NCBI GenBank assembly: GCA_018398765.1
Contig: JAHBMJ010005619.1
Coordinates: 7,501-69,120 of the forward strand
Direction of reading: 5' to 3'
Length of the DNA stretch: 61,620 nt
Source: Chromera velia
Lineage: Eukaryota; Sar; Chromeraceae
Below the pieces are notes generated by a model. It was not told the origin of the DNA and searched no databases. It saw nothing but the letters and a program-made list of their open reading frames with translations. A program made the translations under genes and the position numbers. The number at the start of each line of letters is the position of its first letter. The first letter of the stretch is position 1. Of this stretch, positions 56,428 through 61,620 are shown piece after piece.

Positions 56428-58617
56428 GTTTTTCTCCTTTCAGCATGCCAGCGGATCCAGATGTGGGAGTGGGGCGGTGCAGGTCTCCAATCTTCCGCCC
56501 TGGCGCCTCTCGACAGGGACCGCGAGTTCTTTATTAGCGCCCACGTTGTTTTATGGAATGTCCATAGGGGGAAAGGGAAGCGGTCGCTAGAGGTGGTCAA
56601 AGAGACAGACATGTGGGAGCCGGGTCCGACAAAGAAGCATCCGGCAAAGGCTGCTTGGTATACCATTGTCCGCTCCCTCACTGATAAGATAGCCTGCTTC
56701 AAGAGTCCCTTTTTATCAACAAACTGGAGCTAGGTCAAAGACATCCACAGCATGTTTTACAAACGCCTCAAGCAGGAGCCAACCTGGTGGGTTCCGCTTG
56801 TTGAGGGAGTCGTTGTTCCTCTCGATGGATGGAAGCTCGAGAATGCCCCCGCTGAGTTAGCCTCCTCAGCTTTCTCATCCGCCCCCATTGTCCCAGCCCT
56901 CTCAGCCCTTTTAGCCTCCTCATCCACCCTCAACGTCCCAAAGACACCTCCTAAAGCTCTGTCCAAAAAAAGCCGTGCGAAGCCCCGTCTAAAACCTAGT
57001 AGTCCGAAACCCAAAGAAGCTTCCACCGCCGCCGGCGCTGCAGGACAACAGGTTCAAGTTCCACAGCATTTGCAGCACTTGCTACTTACAAACGAAGCGC
57101 TGCAACGCATCCGTAAAAGCTCGCCTCGTGCACCCCCACCTGGCCAGGATGAGGAAGTCTTAGAGGAAGGGGTGCAGCACCCGTTAGTGTAGGATGATCT
57201 CGAGGAGGGGATCATGGAGTCCCCTGAGATGCACCCTCCCATGCCGCACCCTCCTCTGCTGTTGGGGCTTGAAGAGGCTGAGCCTCCCTCTGCACCTGTA
57301 GCTCCATCTCCCCCCGTACTTCTGAAAGCTCCCCCCCCAGCAAAGGCTCCCGCCCCACCTCCTCCTCCTCCAAAGGCTCCCACCCCGCCTGAGAGTCAGC
57401 AGGCACCTGCGAAGGCTCCCGCCCCCCCTCTTCCTCCTCCAAAGGCTCCCGCCCCGCCTGAGAGTTAGCAAGCACCTCTGAAGGCTCCTGCCCCGTTTGA
57501 GAGACAGCAGGCACCTCCGAAGGCTCCTGCTCCGCCGCCTCCTCCTCCTCCGAAGGCTGCCGCCCTGCCTTCTCCTCCAAAGGCTCCCGCCCTGTTTGGG
57601 AGTTAGCAGGCACCTGCAAAGGCTCCCTCCCCACCTATAGCTCCTCCCTCCCCACCAGCTCAGGGGAAAAGGCATGCCTCTGCAGTGCCTGCTCCCGCTC
57701 CGGCAAAGAAGCCAAAGGGGCCGAAGAAGACGCACCGGTGTGTGGACAAACTCAAGGCAGTGAAACAGGCCATAAAGAAGGGGATTAAGAGCACCTAGCT
57801 TGGTAAAGCTCTGGAGTGGCAGCTTATCATGAAGGAGGGGGGGGATTGTGCAATAAGATGTCTGTTGAAGACATCGACAGGGTGGGTGGGGGAGCTTATA
57901 GATTTTCAAGGCACAGTTGCAAAAGAGAAAGCAACAAAGAACAGAGAGGAAAAACAGGTAAAGCAAAAAGAGTAGACAGAGAGAGAGGCTGCAAGAGCAA
58001 AGGAGAAGGAGGAGGCCTCGGCTTCTCTCTCTGCAGTAGAGTGGCTGCAGAGATTTTCTGTAGACAGCCCTGACACCGCTTCTCCTTTTGTTTTCGATAC
58101 AATTATTGATGCCGTTTGTTTCTCCACCAACGCGCACCACGGCAGAAAGGAGGTGGAAGAGGAAAGAAAAGGGGAAATAGAAAAGGCAGTGGAAGAACTG
58201 GCTTCTATGTTGAAGGGTAAGAAGAAATTCTCTGTGTTTTATTCAAAGGAAAAGGGGTAGCTTGAAGGAAAGCTCTACTTGACTCGACTCTACTCGAGAG
58301 AAGGGAGATGGAGCAACCTTCAAATCATATGGTCAGGCCTTGAGAAGCCTGACCTTGCGGTCTTCTTTCCACTGTTCTCAATGCAGCTGTGTATCCATTC
58401 AGCAGTGTGTGGTGACGAATGCTCTGCTTCCTGCCAGGAGGTGGACCATTGCAAATGCGAATGCGCTGCAGAGGGGGAGGGGGAGAAGAGAGAGGCCCTA
58501 GAGACGAAGAGATGGAAGGGGTTAAGTGATGGATTGATCAAAGAGATTACGAGCTGCAGAGGGGAGGGAGGAGAAGACGGAGGCCTCAATAACGAAGAGA
58601 TGGAAGGGGTTAAGTGA
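56428..58617 (+). pseudogene. Decayed 730-codon frame with Pro-rich repeats and a Cys cluster; seven in-frame TAGs
   Basis: One frame holds for 2.2 kb without frameshift and ends at TGA 58615-58617. It has seven internal stops, all TAG (56731, 57190, 57466, 57604, 57796, 57973, 58258). The N-terminal part is globular-looking (REFFISAHVVLWNVHRGKGK, EPTWWVPLVEGVVVPLDGW). It is followed by Ala/Ser/Lys-rich and Pro-Ala-Lys repeats (PPESQQAPAKAP-like), a basic patch (KKPKGPKKTHRC), and a charged helical part with WLQRFSVDSPDTASPFVF. A C-terminal Cys cluster reads CGDECSASCQ, then CKCEC. In the Pro-rich repeats one unit reads GAG AGT CAG CAG while its neighbour reads GAG AGT TAG CAA, so at least that TAG replaces Gln. 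Unknown family; it may belong to an unrecognised element. Confidence 0.6.
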
Positions 58618-58689
58618 TGGATTGATTGAAAAGATTGATTAAGAGAGAGGAAAAGATTCTTATATAATTTTATATTATGTACGGTCAAA

Positions 58690-59165
58690 CAATTCACTAA
58701 AAAAATCACTAGAAAAATCACTATGAAAACAAGTATGAAAATCTCTATAGAGATAAATATAAAGACAAAACCTCATATCTCATACACTATGAAAATCACT
58801 ATAAAAATCATTATAAAAATCACTATAAAAATTACTATAGAGGAAGACCTGGGAAATCAATCAATCATAGGAAACTCACTATAAAAATTCTAGTAAAAAT
58901 TATTATAGGGGAAGGCCTAGGAAATCAATGAATCATAGGAAACTCATTCAACGAATTAAACGCAGAGCCACGCGGGGGTGCGGTCGTGGGCGAAACGACA
59001 TCGAGATAGAATCTCACAGGAAACTCACTATGAAAATCATAGGCCTATGAAAACCACTATGAAAATTACTATGAAAACCACTAGAAAAACCACTAGGAAA
59101 ATTACTATAAAAATCACTCTGAAAACCACTAGGAAAACCACTATAAAAATCACTATTAAATTCTT
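58690..59165 (+). repeat. Imperfect 12-bp tandem repeat (AAAATCACTATA-like)
   Basis: Units such as ctataaaaatcactatgaaa recur across the interval. It is interrupted near 58850-58990 by two ggaaggcctaggaaatcaat-like segments with short AATC tails that resemble the repeat ends at 2772, 5813 and 18256. Confidence 0.75.
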
Positions 59166-59178
59166 TTTGAAGACCTCT

Positions 59179-60573
59179 TCATTGATCGTCCTCTTCCTCT
59201 TCATTGTCTACTTCATCGAGCAATTCATTCATCGTCAAACCTATCTCATCAATATCGTCTCTCCAATACCAAAGCATCAATAATACCATCGCTTTCAGCA
59301 TTGCTTTGTTCAAAGCGGTTCGGGAACCGGTGTACCTCTTAGCTCGCCATGCTGCTTTGCTCACACCGTTGTACGACTCTAATTGATACAAACGGTATGG
59401 CGCAATTAGGCTATGCTCTCTGATGTTTTCATCAAAGTGCACAGGCATATGGTCATACGGATGAGCGTCGAATCGCTCAGCATGCAATAGCAGCCACGCC
59501 TGCACAATCTCTTCAATTTTCTGAACTTCCGCCTCAGACAGTGTCTTGCAAGACACTAGGTTGTACCACTTTATGAAGTGAAGAAATGCGGAGACAAGAC
59601 CATCATCGAAACGCTCTTTGTTTTGCTCACCCCAGATCTCTTCAAAAAAAGGGCTTCCCGGCCGAAAAACCTCTCGGAGAGCATGAACGACGGCTTTTGT
59701 CTGCCCTCCTTGGAGACGCAGCTCCTTATGTGCCCCAGTGGCTTGTGCTTTAAAAACCAGACCAAGGGGTCGATCCTTGGGACGGCAGTGTGCCTGAATG
59801 AATGTACACAGTCTTGCCAGCGTCTGCTTGCCCCCTTCCAGAAGGTGCTGCAAATGGACCACAACCTTTGAAGGCTTAGCGTACCGCTTTGCAAGCTTGT
59901 TGTCTACTGTATGAAGGAGATCTAAAGGGCAGTGTCATACAACAGAAAAACGAACGTCAACGGGAGTCTCTCATCGATAGAAGGGAGATGGACTTTTAAT
60001 ACCGAGCCAAACCCTCCTGTCTCCTACCAGTCCAGTTTTTTCCAATCTGCCCAGCCCTCTCAACTGCTTATCTGTGAGGTCCACAACCTGCACAGGTTCC
60101 TAAAAGTTGTTTCTCTCTGCAAAATCAAACAGTCTGTGCCATGTTTTGTGATCGATCGGCTCCCCCTTCAAAAGATAGTAAGCCTTTTTCTTTAACTTTC
60201 TCTTCTGCTCCTGGGAAAGCTCATTCCCTTTCTTCACAACACCCCCTGCAATCAGGATTTCTTGTAAGTACAGGGCGGCGCAACGCTGACAGAACTTTGA
60301 CGCTGCGTGTCCTTTGTAGCAGCTGTCTTCAGCAACAGCAGGCCAGTCTCCCAAAACCTTTCTAAAGTACGGAACCACAATCAGTTCGTCGCTTGCATCA
60401 GCCCGTTCCCCCGCCTTCAGAGACAAACCCGCCGCCAGCTCTGCAATTTCCTTTTGCCAGCGATGGCTGATGTCTTGGTTCACCCCTGCTTGCACCTGTA
60501 TAACATAACGAGACCTACCAGACTTTAACATCATTTTGGACTTTGAAATATAGGACGTTCTATAGTATTTCAA
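59179..60573 (-). pseudogene. EnSpm/CACTA- or KDZ-like transposase, C-terminal part
   Basis: One frame without frameshift, with stops TAG at 60100 and TGA at 59971 and 59935, ending at TGA 59179. Landmarks in order are KGHAASKFCQRC (a Cys pair as in TNPD-type transposases), HCPLDLLHTVDNKLAKR (in the place of the usual DPMHLL-type motif), a middle helical region (KWYNLVSCKTLSEAEVQKIE), and PYDHMPVHFDENIREHSL followed by YRLYQLESYNGVSKAAWRAK, which matches the family's ESFNG-type stretch. It ends in an acidic tail (NEEEEDDQ). The superfamily call is by motif memory and only moderate. The 5' part is missing or beyond the AT-rich flank; no terminal repeats were found. Confidence 0.5.
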
Positions 60574-61580
60574 CGTTGTTTATATACTTTTAAATTAAAT
60601 AGACATTCTTTAAAACGTGATTCTTTTAAGATAAAATTAACATTAAAGAAAAAATTGAAGCTGAACCTGTTAGTGTCAAGAGATTTCAATTTCTGACTTC
60701 TTTTAGTATTCAATTATAATAATGCATAATATTGTATCTACAATTTTTTTTTATAATTTCGATTACACATAAATAAATGTTTAAGTACAATATCATGTCA
60801 ACATGAATGCTTCATAGAATAACTGAATTCAAATTATCTTAGTAAATTAAATCTAAACTTACATAGTTAGTTGGTCACTAAGTTAGTGAGTGAGAGGATG
60901 CCTAACCCTAGTTAGAGCGCTAGGCTCCCGGGCGGCGTATGCATAGTTGGTTGGTTTTCGCTAGAATAAGCAAAAAGTTATTCACTTGTCAGCACCATGC
61001 GGCAGACATCGAACAAACGGGTTGGGAGCGAGAACAAATGCGATCGGATAACATTACGGACGAATAGATCGGATGCAAACATGCCGGAAAGAGGAGCGTA
61101 CGTTACAATCATTATATGATTAATCCGAGTTGATTTCAATGCAGCCATCTAGCGTAAGGACTCCCTTTCATCCGACCGTTTCTCATCGTTTCTCGCATGA
61201 AGAAAGCTTGTGTAAGAAGTCATCATTACAACGAATACACGAATCATACATACACAGTTTGTCGTCACCCCACCTGACAGACAATGCACCATACTCTCCT
61301 TGCAGGTTAAATGAGAGCAGACGCAAGAAGCTAAAAAGAGAGCTCTTGGTTACTGTTAGGGCATAACGAGCGAGAGCGGAGAAGGAAAGGCGTAAGGGGG
61401 GGAGTAAGATCAGAAGAAAAGGCGTAGGGAGGAGAAAAACAGGTGCGTAGACAGGAGCACTCATACATGCGCAACTCACCGATGACCATGCACATCTATC
61501 CACCTTCTGAGGCAGAATGGAGGGAGTGAAAAACGCATGCGCATACAGACACGCATACACACATACATATGCATGCACAC
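60574..61580. other. Gene-free right flank
   Basis: AT-rich to about 60860, then mixed. No gene or element structure seen. Confidence 0.4.
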
Positions 61581-61582
61581 CA

Positions 61583-61585
61583 TAT

Positions 61586-61620
<35 letters not shown>
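61583..61620 (+). repeat. (CA)n microsatellite at the window edge
   Basis: A CA run continuing off the window. Confidence 0.9.

Noticed and set aside
1-60573. A variant genetic code in which TAG (or all stops) encodes an amino acid
   Set aside because: TAG stands where LINE-2 has Trp at three sites but where a repeat neighbour has Gln at another, so one meaning cannot fit. TAA and TGA also interrupt frames, and the intact host genes end in TAA, TGA and TAG.

Overview
The window looks like nuclear DNA of a protist, with roughly balanced base composition. It has GT-AG introns, long Ser/Ala/Pro tracts in proteins, many microsatellites and a very high load of decayed transposable elements. One gene is a clear flagellar protein (CFAP53 type), so the organism probably builds motile cilia. 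A chromerid-like alveolate alga (Chromera type) would fit, but this is inference and nothing here proves it. There is no operon structure, no bacterial or organellar gene set, and no rRNA, tRNA or CRISPR array that I could support.

Host genes are few. They are a partial minus-strand gene (6802-8011), a multi-exon minus-strand gene (13269 to 9831), the divergently transcribed six-exon CFAP53-like gene (14287-17738, 517 aa by my splice model), and an intronless 603-codon minus-strand gene (48073 to 46262). Only the CFAP53-like gene can be named.

Nearly everything else is mobile DNA or repeats. From left to right: the 3' part of a Ty3/gypsy chromodomain retrotransposon (1-2094); two large LINEs on the minus strand (about 27.4-18.9 kb and 36.25-31.8 kb) with an N-terminal Cys-rich cluster, poly-Ser tract, APE-type endonuclease and reverse transcriptase; a decayed coding frame split by an hAT-like MITE with 8-bp target duplications (29.6-30.2 kb); a gag-only LTR element (37328-44861, 5-bp target duplication) whose 5' LTR is split by a 4.4-kb TA-flanked terminal-inverted-repeat element; a 473-bp fold-back MITE (45.1-45.6 kb); a satellite array split by a coding-poor LTR element with TSD GAGAG (50113-53538); two decayed plus-strand coding frames (55.7-58.6 kb); and a decayed EnSpm/KDZ-like transposase (60.6-59.2 kb).

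The most striking pattern runs across the elements. Their long coding frames are almost free of frameshifts but carry about 35 in-frame stops. Those stops fit C-to-T or G-to-A changes of Gln, Arg or Trp codons, and several can be checked against a paralogue or an adjacent repeat unit inside this window. Differences between paired LTRs and paired repeats are also almost all transitions. This looks like cytosine-deamination decay (RIP-like or methylation-driven). All counts were made by hand from the sequence.
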